A stretch of 60,041 bases of DNA from Candidatus Equicola faecalis (GCA_018065185.1 JAGHTU010000004.1:1-60041); one strand, 5' to 3'; counted from the first letter of the stretch, positions 35,770 to 44,151 are shown. Translations and numbers: made by a program. Notes: generated from the letters alone by a model not told the origin.

Positions 35770-35901
35770 AAACGAGCGTTTGTCGAAGCCCAAACGAGCG
35801 TTTGTCGAAGCCCAAACGAGCGTTTGTCGAAGCCTAAACGAGCGTTTGTCGAAGCCTAAACGAGCGTTTGTCGAAGCCTAAACGAGCGTTTGTCTGAAAG
35901 G
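35770..35901. repeat. 22-bp tandem array, six units with palindromic AAACG-AG-CGTTT core
   Basis: Six nearly identical units start at 35770, 35792, 35814, 35836, 35858 and 35880, exactly 22 bases apart, of form AAACGAGCGTTTGTCGAAGC plus two bases. The core AAACGAGCGTTT is an interrupted palindrome. This is the best-preserved of the four arrays. Confidence 0.85.
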
Positions 35902-35921
35902 CAAGCAAAAAGCCCTCCCTA

Positions 35922-35957
35922 TACCTTATTATATACGCGCGCACGCGCGCGCGAGGG
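35922..35957. repeat. ACCTTATTA joined to alternating CG/CA tract
   Basis: TACCTTATTATATA runs into CGCGCGCACGCGCGCGCG. It matches the general design of 10049-10079 in opposite orientation. It lies 20 bases after the six-unit array and about 90 bases before the next gene. Confidence 0.5.
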
Positions 35958-36006
35958 AATACTGAAAGTTTCAATGGAGAATTGCACATTTCTCAAGTTG
36001 TTTTTG

Positions 36007-36014
36007 TAATTTTG
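36007..36014 (+). promoter_or_regulatory. -7 box for the 206-residue protein gene
   Basis: TAATTTTG matches TAnnTTTG and lies 31 bases before the ATG. No TTTG occurs at 18-20 bases upstream (a TTG is 22 bases away). Confidence 0.4.
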
Positions 36015-36045
36015 TAGCGTTTTATAACCAAAGACAAACAAGACG

Positions 36046-36666
36046 ATGAGTATTTTTTCAAAACTGTTTGGCGGGAAAGGCAAACAGCAGCAGATAAAAA
36101 TAGGCGGTATGGAGGATTTCATGACTCTTGTCCGCGTATATTTCCAGGCGGTGATGGCTGCCGACCTCGGAATAACGAATATGGCTGCGCTGCCCGACCT
36201 GCGCGTGTTCAAGAGCACGCTGAAAGTGCCGACGGTAAACAATAAACTCGGTGTGGGCGAAAAGAGCCGCTGCCGCAAGATGATGAAAGACCTCTACAAG
36301 ATGGACGATTCATTCTGCAAGGAGATAGACACATCGGTGAAGAAGAACTGTCGGAAAGTACAAGACATTCAGGCTTATATGTATCAGTTCCAGGCCTACA
36401 CACAGACCTTGATGATGCTGACGACAAACCTGATGAAGTTCAAACTGCGTATGCCTTCGTTTCTCAGCAAGGCAATGTATCAGATGACAGAAAAAACTGT
36501 TGGCGACATCTTCCATAAACTTGACTACAAGGATGCAGAAGTGATGAAGAAATGTATTGAGGTGCGCCAACTGAATAAGAAGTTACAATTCTCGGAGAGG
36601 TGGACAACGGATTTCATCCACCGCGTGGTGATGCTGGCAAAGAAGGAGAAACAGCCTAAGGCATAA
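36046..36666 (+). CDS. Conserved hypothetical cytoplasmic protein
   Basis: I do not recognise this 206-residue protein as a named family. It is basic and mostly helical, with no signal peptide or membrane segment. It begins MSIFSKLFGGKGKQQQIKIG and has a Tyr/Gln/Met-rich middle (IQAYMYQFQAYTQTLMMLT). The stop overlaps the next start by one base (TAATG), making it first in an operon with a coiled-coil protein, ZapA and RNase Y. A role linked to cell division or RNA decay is inference from position only. Confidence 0.7.
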   Translation: MSIFSKLFGGKGKQQQIKIGGMEDFMTLVRVYFQAVMAADLGITNMAALPDLRVFKSTLKVPTVNNKLGVGEKSRCRKMMKDLYKMDDSFCKEIDTSVKKNCRKVQDIQAYMYQFQAYTQTLMMLTTNLMKFKLRMPSFLSKAMYQMTEKTVGDIFHKLDYKDAEVMKKCIEVRQLNKKLQFSERWTTDFIHRVVMLAKKEKQPKA

Positions 36667-36962
36667 TGACCCCCGAAGAAGCCCTGATACGACGATTTGA
36701 GACCAGAGTGCGACAGTTGATTCTCAACTATGGAGAAGAGAAAGCCGCAAATGAGGTGTTGCGTGAGCAAATGGCAGAGAAAGACAGACAGATCAACGCC
36801 ATGAAAGAAGAAATGGCGCAGATAAAAAAAGATTTCAAATCACTACAGACAGCACACGCCATCGGAAGTACTAACGACACCTCACGCGATGCTAAAGAAC
36901 TGGTGAACAAACTTCTGCGCGAGGTGAACAGATGTATCGAACTCGTGAAGGCAGGCGTATAA
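36666..36962 (+). CDS. Small coiled-coil protein upstream of zapA
   Basis: A 98-residue protein, mostly one predicted coiled coil (about 10-65: QLILNYGEEKAANEVLREQM, then EKDRQINAMKEEMAQIKKDF) with a short C-terminal helix (AKELVNKLLREVNRCIELVK). It is similar in style to ZapB-like division factors, but no specific homology is claimed. It overlaps the upstream stop by one base and precedes zapA by 13 bases, so a ZapA partner is a reasonable guess. Confidence 0.72.
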   Translation: MTPEEALIRRFETRVRQLILNYGEEKAANEVLREQMAEKDRQINAMKEEMAQIKKDFKSLQTAHAIGSTNDTSRDAKELVNKLLREVNRCIELVKAGV

Positions 36963-36975
36963 ATCGGACTTTATC

Positions 36976-37278
36976 ATGGAAGTGAACGACAGACTCAGCA
37001 TCAGGCTTGACATCGGTGGAAACAAAATTCAGTTGACCATTCCGCGTCAAGAAGAAGAAACATACCGTAAGGCCGGTCTGCTCATCAACCAGAAACTGAA
37101 TGCCTATTCCGAAGCCTATTCCGACCGCGACAAAGAGCAACTCTACTGCATGGCACTCATTGACATAGCCACAAACTACCAGCGAGTAGCAGGACGAAAC
37201 GATACAGAGCCGTTCAAGACTCTACTGAACAATATAACGGCAGAGATAGAGACGGCACTAAATGAAAAAGATAATTGA
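36976..37278 (+). CDS. zapA: Cell division protein ZapA
   Basis: A 100-residue ZapA: an N-terminal FtsZ-binding globular part (LSIRLDIGGNKIQLTIPRQE, then EETYRKAGLLINQKLNAY) and a C-terminal coiled coil (AEIETALNEKD). It stabilises FtsZ bundles at the division site. The family is poorly conserved, but length and the 'IGG..I.L.IPR.EE...R.A...IN' pattern fit. It lies between the coiled-coil gene and rny. Confidence 0.85.
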   Translation: MEVNDRLSIRLDIGGNKIQLTIPRQEEETYRKAGLLINQKLNAYSEAYSDRDKEQLYCMALIDIATNYQRVAGRNDTEPFKTLLNNITAEIETALNEKDN

Positions 37279-37321
37279 AATTGAAAAAATGAATATTTAA
37301 CCAAAACAATAAAATAAAATT

Positions 37322-38830
37322 ATGAATATCATATTTGCATTTGTGGGATGCGCAATAGGATGCGCAATAGGATATGCCCTTTTTATCTATATCATAAAAG
37401 GGAAGAAAAAAAATATCCTTGCTTCGGCAGCACAGGAAGCCGAGATACTGAAAGAAAAGAAACTACTGGAAGTAAAAGAACAGTTCCTCAACAAGAAAAC
37501 TGAGTTTGAAAAGCAACAGAACCAGCGCAATCACGAAAACCAGTTGCGCGAAAACCAGTTGCGTCAGCAAGAGCAGACCATCGCCCAAAAAGAACAGGAA
37601 CTGGAAACGCTCACGACAAATCTTGACAACCAGAAGAAACTGCTTCAGATGAAGGAGGAAGAACTGAAGAAGATGGAGATGAAGGAGCGCGAGAAGCTGG
37701 AGAAAATCAGCGGACTGACAGCAGAAGAAGCAAAGGCACGCCTTGTGGAATCGCTGAAAGACGAGGCACGCACCGATGCTCAGGCATATATCAACGAAAT
37801 CGTGGAAGATGCCAAGCTGAATGCAAATCAGCAGGCAAAGAAAATCGTGATTCAGACCATACAGCGTGTAGGTGCCGAGACAGCAGTTGAGAACTCCGTC
37901 TCTGTGTTCCATATTGATAATGACGAGGTGAAGGGACGCATCATCGGTCGTGAAGGACGCAACATCCGCGCACTGGAAGCCGCAGCAGGAGTGGAAATCG
38001 TGGTGGACGACACGCCGGAGGCTATCGTCATTAGCGGTTTTGACCCTATACGCCGTGAGGTGTGCCGTCTGGCACTGCACCAGCTCGTTGCCGATGGGCG
38101 CATACATCCGGGACGTATCGAAGAGGTGGTGGCAAAGGTCAAGAAACAACTTGAGGATGAAATCATCGAGACCGGTAAGCGTACAGCCATTGACCTCGGC
38201 ATCCATGGATTGCATCCTGAACTGATACGCTCCATAGGTAAGATGAAATATCGTTCATCATACGGACAGAACCTCTTGCAACATGCTCGCGAGACAGCCA
38301 ACCTCTGCGGTGTGATGGCTGCCGAACTGGGGCTGAACGTGAAGAAAGCAAAGCGTGCCGGACTGTTGCACGATATCGGTAAAGTGCCTGACGAGCAACT
38401 GGAACAGCCACACGCTATATGGGGAGCAGAATTTGCCGCAAAATATCACGAGAAACCGGAAATCTGCAACGCCATCGGTGCCCACCATGACGAGATGGAG
38501 ATGGAGACACTCATCGCTCCTATCGTACAGGTGTGCGATGCCATATCAGGTGCACGCCCGGGCGCACGCCGCGAGATAGTGGAGGCATACATCAAGCGTT
38601 TGAACGACCTTGAAGCCATCGCAATGAGCTATCCTGGCGTCACCAAGACCTACGCCATTCAGGCAGGGCGCGAACTGCGCGTCATCGTAGGTGCCGACAA
38701 GATAGGCGATGCTGAAGCCGAAGCACTCAGCGGAGAGATTGCCAACAAAATACAGACCGAAATGACTTACCCGGGACAGGTGAAAATCACCGTCATACGT
38801 GAAATCCGTTCCGTAGCATTTGCAAAATAA
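37322..38830 (+). CDS. rny: Ribonuclease Y
   Basis: A 502-residue membrane-anchored endoribonuclease that starts mRNA decay. Order of parts: an N-terminal membrane helix (about 3-25, with repeated GCAIG), a Lys-Glu-Gln-rich coiled coil (about 35-140), a KH RNA-binding domain ([17 protein letters not shown], about 205), an HD phosphohydrolase domain ([20 protein letters not shown] about 348, GAHHDEME) and the RNase Y C-terminal domain. Length is close to the usual 510-520. Its stop overlaps the start of a 47-residue membrane protein (TAATG). Confidence 0.96.
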   Translation: MNIIFAFVGCAIGCAIGYALFIYIIKGKKKNILASAAQEAEILKEKKLLEVKEQFLNKKTEFEKQQNQRNHENQLRENQLRQQEQTIAQKEQELETLTTNLDNQKKLLQMKEEELKKMEMKEREKLEKISGLTAEEAKARLVESLKDEARTDAQAYINEIVEDAKLNANQQAKKIVIQTIQRVGAETAVENSVSVFHIDNDEVKGRIIGREGRNIRALEAAAGVEIVVDDTPEAIVISGFDPIRREVCRLALHQLVADGRIHPGRIEEVVAKVKKQLEDEIIETGKRTAIDLGIHGLHPELIRSIGKMKYRSSYGQNLLQHARETANLCGVMAAELGLNVKKAKRAGLLHDIGKVPDEQLEQPHAIWGAEFAAKYHEKPEICNAIGAHHDEMEMETLIAPIVQVCDAISGARPGARREIVEAYIKRLNDLEAIAMSYPGVTKTYAIQAGRELRVIVGADKIGDAEAEALSGEIANKIQTEMTYPGQVKITVIREIRSVAFAK

Positions 38831-38973
38831 TGCATTGGCATTGGCATTATCTGGCTATTCTTATCTCTGTACTGTGCATACTCTACCTGACAGAGAGCGT
38901 CCTCATCACGGCTGGCATACTGCTCATCATCCTTGTGGCTGAGTACATTATCCGTGTCAAGATGAGGAAATAA
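38830..38973 (+). CDS. Small membrane protein translationally coupled to rny
   Basis: A 47-residue ORF starting [20 protein letters not shown] and ending EYIIRVKMRK. It contains two hydrophobic helices (about 7-20 and 24-41) around a short TES turn, with a positive C-terminal end. Its ATG shares bases with the rny stop codon (TAATG), the same junction type seen between the first two genes of this operon. I take it as a real small gene of unknown function, possibly acting with membrane-bound RNase Y. The His/Trp alternation at the N-terminus is unusual. Confidence 0.6.
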   Translation: MHWHWHYLAILISVLCILYLTESVLITAGILLIILVAEYIIRVKMRK

Positions 38974-39062
38974 AGAGCCGTTTCGCGTTTGATTTATGTT
39001 AGTTTTTTACCATAAGACACGAAAAAACTCTCATCACCGACAGAAAGACGATGACAATTTGC

Positions 39063-39070
39063 TAACTTTG
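39063..39070 (+). promoter_or_regulatory. -7 box of gapA
   Basis: TAACTTTG fits TAnnTTTG and lies about 58 bases before the gapA ATG. A matching -33 element is not clear. Confidence 0.5.
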
Positions 39071-39089
39071 TGCAGGAATTTTACTATAA

Positions 39090-40148
<1,059 letters not shown>

Positions 40149-40171
40149 CACATAACAGACTATATAGAAAG

Positions 40172-40209
40172 AATAAAGCGTCCGACATTTGTCAGGCGCT
40201 TTATTTTTT
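40172..40209 (+). terminator. Terminator of gapA
   Basis: A 16-bp stem with two mismatches (AATAAAGCGTCCGACA against TGTCAGGCGCTTTATT) is followed by a T run, 23 bases after the gapA stop. Confidence 0.88.
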
Positions 40210-40249
40210 ATTCGTGTAAAATGTACTGATTAATACCTACACTGTAACA

Positions 40250-40588
40250 TCATTTCTTCTCAGCACACTGCTTCTTGCAATCTGCCTTCTTAAGGCATTG
40301 CTTCTTGCACTCTGCCTTTTTCTCGGCACACTGCTTCTTGCAGTCGCCCATCTTTGCTGCACATTGTTTCTTACAATCAGCCTGCTTTTCAGCACACTGC
40401 TTCTTGCAGTCGCCCATCTTTGCTACACATTGTTTCTTACATTCAGCCTGCTTTTCAGCACACTGCTTCTTACACTGCTTTGCACATTCGATCTTCTGTT
40501 TTGCACACTCTGCTTTCTTACAAGTCTGCTGTGCCATTGCACATGTCATAACACACATGGCAACTAATGTAAAAATAACTTTCTTCAT
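40250..40588 (-). CDS. Exported cysteine-lysine repeat protein
   Basis: A 112-residue protein with a signal peptide (about 1-19, ending AMA). The mature part is almost entirely an 11-residue repeat of the form CKKQCAEKxA(D/E), about six to seven copies. Cys spacing alternates 4 and 7 residues, which puts the cysteines on one face of a helix (hendecad pattern). There are 17 cysteines and many lysines in about 93 residues. I know of no named family. Possible roles are metal binding, thiol/disulfide buffering or cross-linked surface material, all inference. The DNA repeat (33-bp period) suggests copy-number change. It is convergent with gapA and next to, but separate from, the two-component genes. 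Confidence 0.75.
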   Translation of the reverse strand: MKKVIFTLVAMCVMTCAMAQQTCKKAECAKQKIECAKQCKKQCAEKQAECKKQCVAKMGDCKKQCAEKQADCKKQCAAKMGDCKKQCAEKKAECKKQCLKKADCKKQCAEKK

Positions 40589-40630
40589 AATCGTTCTGTT
40601 TATAAGATTTGATATTTTGTTTACTAATGT

Positions 40631-41353
40631 TTATTCTTCAAGACTCGGAGCGATGAGCTTATATCCCTTTCCGTGGATGTTGATTATCTCAATGTTCTCA
40701 TCTTCTTTCAGATGCTTACGCAATTTGGTGATATACACGTCCATTGAACGGGCATTGAAATAGTTGTCGTCTATCCATATCTTCTTCAGGGCGAACTCAC
40801 GCTGCAGGATATCATTTGCATGACTGCAGAGGAGTGCCAAGAGTTCATTCTCCTTCGTAGTGAGTTTAGTCACCGTCTCGCCATTCGTGAGAGTCTGCTT
40901 CTGAGTGTCAAAGACATACTTCCCAAGAGCATAGACCGTGTCTTCGTGATTTTTCTTTCCGTTCACCCTGCGAAGGATAGCCTCAATACGCATCACAAGT
41001 TCCTCCATAGAGAAAGGCTTTGTGATATAGTCGTCTGCACCTATCTTGAAGCCCTCCAGAATATCCTCTTTGAGATTCTTTGCCGATAGGAAAATCACCG
41101 GCACATCTGGATTGGCATGATGAATCTCGGAAGCCAACGTAAAGCCATCTTTCTTAGGCATCATTACATCCAGCACGCAAATCTCATACTTATTCTCAAG
41201 GAATGCATTCAGTCCCTGTTCTCCGTCAGGAAAGAGGTCCACATTAAACCCTTTGACCTGCAGATACTCGCGAAGCAACATTCCAAGGTTCTCATCGTCC
41301 TCACACAATAGGACATTTACCTTTTCTTCATTCATTGCATTGTTGGTTTTCAT
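40631..41353 (-). CDS. rprY: OmpR-family response regulator, RprY-like
   Basis: A 240-residue response regulator. The receiver domain shows LLCEDDENLG, the phospho-acceptor in CVLDVMMPKKDG (Asp about 60) and ITKPFS (conserved Lys). The C-terminal winged helix shows TKENELLALLCSHANDILQR and YITKLRKHLKEDENI. The closest known pair is Bacteroides fragilis RprX/RprY; the symbol is by resemblance. It follows the histidine kinase gene by 27 bases on the same strand. Starts at 41353 or at a second Met six codons in are both possible. Target genes are not apparent. Confidence 0.85.
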   Translation of the reverse strand: MKTNNAMNEEKVNVLLCEDDENLGMLLREYLQVKGFNVDLFPDGEQGLNAFLENKYEICVLDVMMPKKDGFTLASEIHHANPDVPVIFLSAKNLKEDILEGFKIGADDYITKPFSMEELVMRIEAILRRVNGKKNHEDTVYALGKYVFDTQKQTLTNGETVTKLTTKENELLALLCSHANDILQREFALKKIWIDDNYFNARSMDVYITKLRKHLKEDENIEIINIHGKGYKLIAPSLEE

Positions 41354-41380
41354 AATTGTCTGTTTTATAAAAGTTACATA

Positions 41381-42886
41381 TTATTTTCTGTCCATTCTCG
41401 GCAGTTTGATAATGAAACGTGTACCCTTTCCGAAATCGCTCTCTGCCGATATCACACCGCCATGTGCCTCGATGATATGCTGCACATAAGCTAGACCCAA
41501 CCCAAAGCCCTTGACGTTATGTACATTACCAGTGTGCACACGATAAAACTTCTCAAATATCTTTTTTAGATTGTCTTTCTTTATTCCTATACCATTGTCC
41601 GAGATAGAAATCAACAGATGCTTGTCGTCGTTCCATGTGCGCACATTAAGACGCAAGTCTTCATTCTGCTTCTTGTATTTTACGGCATTGTCCAGAAGAT
41701 TGAAGATGACATTCGTGAAATGCAGTTCGTCACCATACAGTTGAGGACGTTTTGCACGCAGGTCGGTAATGATTTCTCCCCCACCGTATCCTACTTTCAG
41801 ACGGAACGTGTCCACAACACCCTCTATAAGCACGTTCACGTCAAGCTCCTTCTTCTTCAGTGCAGCACCATCAGGGCGTTTGAACATACTCATCTGCAAC
41901 ACCTTATCCACCAAGATACGCAGACGTTTGCTCTCGTCTTGTATCACCTTGCTGATATGGGCAATCATCGTCTCATTCTTTGCCACATCCTTGTCATCAA
42001 GCATCTGCGCCGCAAGAGAGATACTGCTCACCGGTGTCTTCAACTCATGCGTCATATTGTGGATAAAGTCGTTACGCATCTCGTTCAGGCGTTTCTGACG
42101 GAACACAGCGACAATAGTAAAAATGAACGTAATGAGAAGAACAATCGTGAATATCAAGGATGGAATCATGAAGTAAATGCCACTGAACACATAACTGCCG
42201 ATTTCTGGGAAGTGAACCTTCACCACTCCCATCCTTGTCGGTGAGTCGTTGCGGAAAAGCAGTTGCGAATAAGTGTACTGGCTCCCTTCTTCCTCCCAAT
42301 CGGCACAACGATAGACTTCCCGCCCGTCAGAGGTCTGTACAGAGAAATGATATTTTATGTTTATCCCGTTGTTTGCCAGTTCAAGGCGAATATCCTCATC
42401 CAACTGTCGAAAATTGAGACGCTCATTCAATGGTTTATCACTGCTGTCGTAAAGCATCGAATAGATAACCTCATCCAGCAATGCTTTCTGCCCGACATAA
42501 CGGTCACGCAATAGTTCATGAAGCTCCACGTCTTCGTCTTTCTCTGTCGCATTCGGCTGGTGCAGGATGGAAAATTTATTGGCACCTTTCATCCGCGACA
42601 TCTTCGCATTCCAATCGTTCACCTGCACAAGCGAATCGACACCGTCAACAGTCATCGCCGTAACATCCATTGGCAACGAGTCACGCAGGTTCAGCTCCAA
42701 GCAACGCAACGTCTCATCCAACTCTTGCTTACGTGATGCCTGATACAATGCACGGTTGACATTCTCGTCCAACTGCTCTTTCTTCATCTGCACCATATCG
42801 TTCATATAGCTCAACTGAAGGAACAACAAAGCAATGAACGATAAACCCATTACAGCACTGACAATCCATATCGTAGATTTCCTCAT
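41381..42886 (-). CDS. rprX: Sensor histidine kinase, RprX-like
   Basis: A 501-residue membrane kinase: a first membrane helix (about 7-28), a periplasmic sensor region of about 200 residues, a second helix (about 238-262), a HisKA dimer domain with NMTHELKTPVSSISLAAQML (His about 280) and an HATPase domain with LLDNAVKYKK, ISDNGIGIKKDN, FEKFYR and GFGLGLAYV. The resemblance to B. fragilis RprX fits the paired regulator. A TATCTTTG box at 42895-42902 lies only nine bases before the ATG, so the transcript may be nearly leaderless. The signal sensed is unknown. Confidence 0.87.
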   Translation of the reverse strand: MRKSTIWIVSAVMGLSFIALLFLQLSYMNDMVQMKKEQLDENVNRALYQASRKQELDETLRCLELNLRDSLPMDVTAMTVDGVDSLVQVNDWNAKMSRMKGANKFSILHQPNATEKDEDVELHELLRDRYVGQKALLDEVIYSMLYDSSDKPLNERLNFRQLDEDIRLELANNGINIKYHFSVQTSDGREVYRCADWEEEGSQYTYSQLLFRNDSPTRMGVVKVHFPEIGSYVFSGIYFMIPSLIFTIVLLITFIFTIVAVFRQKRLNEMRNDFIHNMTHELKTPVSSISLAAQMLDDKDVAKNETMIAHISKVIQDESKRLRILVDKVLQMSMFKRPDGAALKKKELDVNVLIEGVVDTFRLKVGYGGGEIITDLRAKRPQLYGDELHFTNVIFNLLDNAVKYKKQNEDLRLNVRTWNDDKHLLISISDNGIGIKKDNLKKIFEKFYRVHTGNVHNVKGFGLGLAYVQHIIEAHGGVISAESDFGKGTRFIIKLPRMDRK

Positions 42887-42894
42887 CTTATGGG

Positions 42895-42902
42895 CAAAGA
42901 TA
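42895..42902 (-). promoter_or_regulatory. -7 box of the two-component operon
   Basis: The minus strand reads TATCTTTG immediately upstream of the kinase ATG. No TTTG lies at 19 bases, so confidence is limited. If used, the leader is about 4-5 bases. Confidence 0.45.
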
Positions 42903-43055
42903 AAGACTATCTAAAAGAAAGTGTTAAAATGCCCGTCTTTTTCTTCGTATATTTTAATATTTTAACATTTTCGACACTACTCCCCCGCACTCTTACATCT
43001 TATTTCATAACGTACAGCTTGAGGAACGAGGTGTCAACACTTTGGAAATGACAAA

Positions 43056-43235
43056 ATGACGTTTTTAGCAAGACGCATTGCAGGTAAGATTTTGGTGGTG
43101 ATTTTGGCAGTGATTGTGGGCAAAGTTTTGGCAGTGATTGTGGGTTATTTCATCGGTTTTGCGATGCAAATAAGCATTTATCACAGAATGTCGTTCATTG
43201 ATGTCATTCGGGAGTTTTTCGGTAAAAAACGCTGA
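43056..43235 (+). CDS. Small glycine/valine-rich membrane protein (59 residues)
   Basis: The ORF begins MTFLARRIAGKILVVILAVI and ends REFFGKKR. A long hydrophobic stretch (about 11-40) contains two tandem copies of LAVIVGK/Y, reflecting a 24-bp DNA repeat. Charged ends (RRIAGK, KKR) would frame one membrane helix or a hairpin. The ATG lies inside the TGACAAAATGACG terminal repeat, which is unusual. It could be a small membrane peptide, possibly toxin-like, or a chance ORF; no RBS or promoter box is clear. Confidence 0.35.
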   Translation: MTFLARRIAGKILVVILAVIVGKVLAVIVGYFIGFAMQISIYHRMSFIDVIREFFGKKR

Positions 43236-43290
43236 AAATCAAAATGTTATTTTGTCATTTTGTCATTTTGTCATTTTGTCATTTTCAGCG
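43230..43290. repeat. TTTTGTCA array (four copies) inside a CGCTGAAAAT/ATTTTCAGCG hairpin
   Basis: About four copies of the 9-mer ATTTTGTCA are bounded by a 10-bp perfect inverted repeat. They are the reverse orientation of the units at 43401-43436 and of the left terminal repeat. The hairpin may end transcription of the 59-residue ORF. Confidence 0.6.
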
Positions 43291-43389
43291 ATTTTAACCC
43301 TCAAAAAACTTTCTCTTTCTTTTGTATATATATTTATATATATATTTTCTTTCTCTTTTTAATACTCCACTTTTTTCAATAAGAGTCTC

Positions 43390-43451
43390 GCGATTTTTCG
43401 CAAAATGACAAAATGACAAAGTGACAAAATGACATTTTTGCAAAAAATCGC
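43390..43451. repeat. TGACAAAAT array inside a GCGATTTTT.../...AAAAATCGC hairpin
   Basis: About four units of TGACAAA(A/G)T lie between near-perfect 16-bp inverted arms (GCGATTTTTCGCAAAA and TTTTGCAAAAAATCGC). The unit orientation is opposite to 43230-43290, so the two arrays could also pair with each other. Confidence 0.6.
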
Positions 43452-43501
43452 CTTTGTAGTATGTTCTGTTCGGGAAAAATCAAAAGTTTTGTGGCAAAAC
43501 C

Positions 43502-43533
43502 TTGCAAAACGCATATTCGTGTTTATATCTTTG
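43502..43533 (+). promoter_or_regulatory. Promoter of the 184-residue protein gene
   Basis: TTG (43502-43504), 21 bases, TATCTTTG (43526-43533). The -7 box is a full match and leads to a leader of about 35 bases. Confidence 0.55.
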
Positions 43534-43570
43534 CATCGACAAATCGCTACTAACTTCAAAAATAGGTATT

Positions 43571-44125
43571 ATGGACTTGAAAGATTACAAACAGGCATTA
43601 TCTGAACTGCTCCGCGCCACGAAGCGCGTGACAGCCCTCCACGAACAGGCAGAAGACGAGGTGCTGAAGAAAGCACATCACAACATCACACGGCTCTTGG
43701 TGAAAAACGCAGATGGCGAAATGTTCTTGCTCGGACAGATTCGCCCATGCTTCTCACAGTTCGGACATTCTCTGCTTCTCTACTTCCTGCACGCTCACGC
43801 AGACACTCTCAAAAAGAACGCCGAACAGCGCAAAGCCTTTGCTTCCTATAAGGCTGGAAAAATCGACCTATCAACCTTGCTCTGTCAAACTGACGAGGTG
43901 GTGAAATCGACCCAACGAGGCGAGCCATTCGACCCAACGAGCGAAGAGGTGATAAATCGGTTCGGGTTCTGTGTTCGCATCAAGGTGGATGATGAGACAT
44001 TTCAAGAAATGGTCACCGCCAAATCCATCGACCTCAATGCAGAGGAGGGAGAGATAAAAACAAAATTTTCTCTACGAGAAACAATGTCTTATAAAACGTC
44101 ATTTTGTCATTTTCAAAGTGTTTGA
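43571..44125 (+). CDS. Hypothetical protein inside the inverted-repeat element
   Basis: A 184-residue protein with no recognised domain. The N-terminal half is helical and charged (MDLKDYKQALSELLRATKRV, HEQAEDEVLKKAHHNITRLL). Then come LGQIRPCFSQFGHSLLLYFL and FGFCVRIKVDDETFQEM. It has no signal peptide. I start at the ATG at 43571, downstream of a good promoter; the frame is open upstream. The last residues (TSFCHFQSV) are encoded by the right terminal repeat, so the natural C-terminus may have been replaced by repeat sequence. Bacteroidales-specific orphan is the fairest description. Confidence 0.55.
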   Translation: MDLKDYKQALSELLRATKRVTALHEQAEDEVLKKAHHNITRLLVKNADGEMFLLGQIRPCFSQFGHSLLLYFLHAHADTLKKNAEQRKAFASYKAGKIDLSTLLCQTDEVVKSTQRGEPFDPTSEEVINRFGFCVRIKVDDETFQEMVTAKSIDLNAEEGEIKTKFSLRETMSYKTSFCHFQSV

Positions 44126-44151
44126 TTTTTTATAATTCTACAATTATTTAT

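Larger units (their letters stand above)
35000..36045. other. Long intergenic region with leader, two tandem arrays and a CG tract
   Basis: No convincing gene lies in this 1-kb gap. From left to right it holds a possible 385-base leader for the small peptide gene, including a CACAGGC...GCCTGTG hairpin near 35165-35190. Next come its promoter (35391-35420), a first array with 21-22-bp period (35531-35615), a second with strict 22-bp period (35770-35901), the CG/CA tract (35922-35957) and a TAATTTTG box (36007-36014) before the next gene. The open frames across the arrays are by-products of the repeats. Confidence 0.6.
43035..44124. mobile_element. Candidate 1.09-kb element with TGACAAAAT-type terminal inverted repeats
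   Basis: The left end (43035-43067) carries ACACTTTGGAAATGACAAAA followed by TGACGTTTTTA. The right end (44090-44124) carries, on the other strand, ACACTTTGAAAATGACAAAA followed by TGACGTTTTATA. The ends match over about 33 bases with few differences. A 59-residue ORF begins inside the left end and the 184-residue ORF stops inside the right end. No transposase is present, so this is a non-autonomous element, a repeat-bounded gene cassette, or two independent members of a repeat family. No flanking target duplication was recognised. Confidence 0.5.

Noticed and set aside
35492..35881. Open frame of 129 codons across both tandem arrays
   Set aside because: It is open only because the arrays repeat; it has no promoter or start context, and repeat units differ in ways that do not preserve protein.
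43359..43559. Minus-strand open frame of 66 codons ending in repeat-derived sequence
   Set aside because: Much of it is translation of the TGACAAAAT array and the opposite strand has a good promoter for the 184-residue gene.
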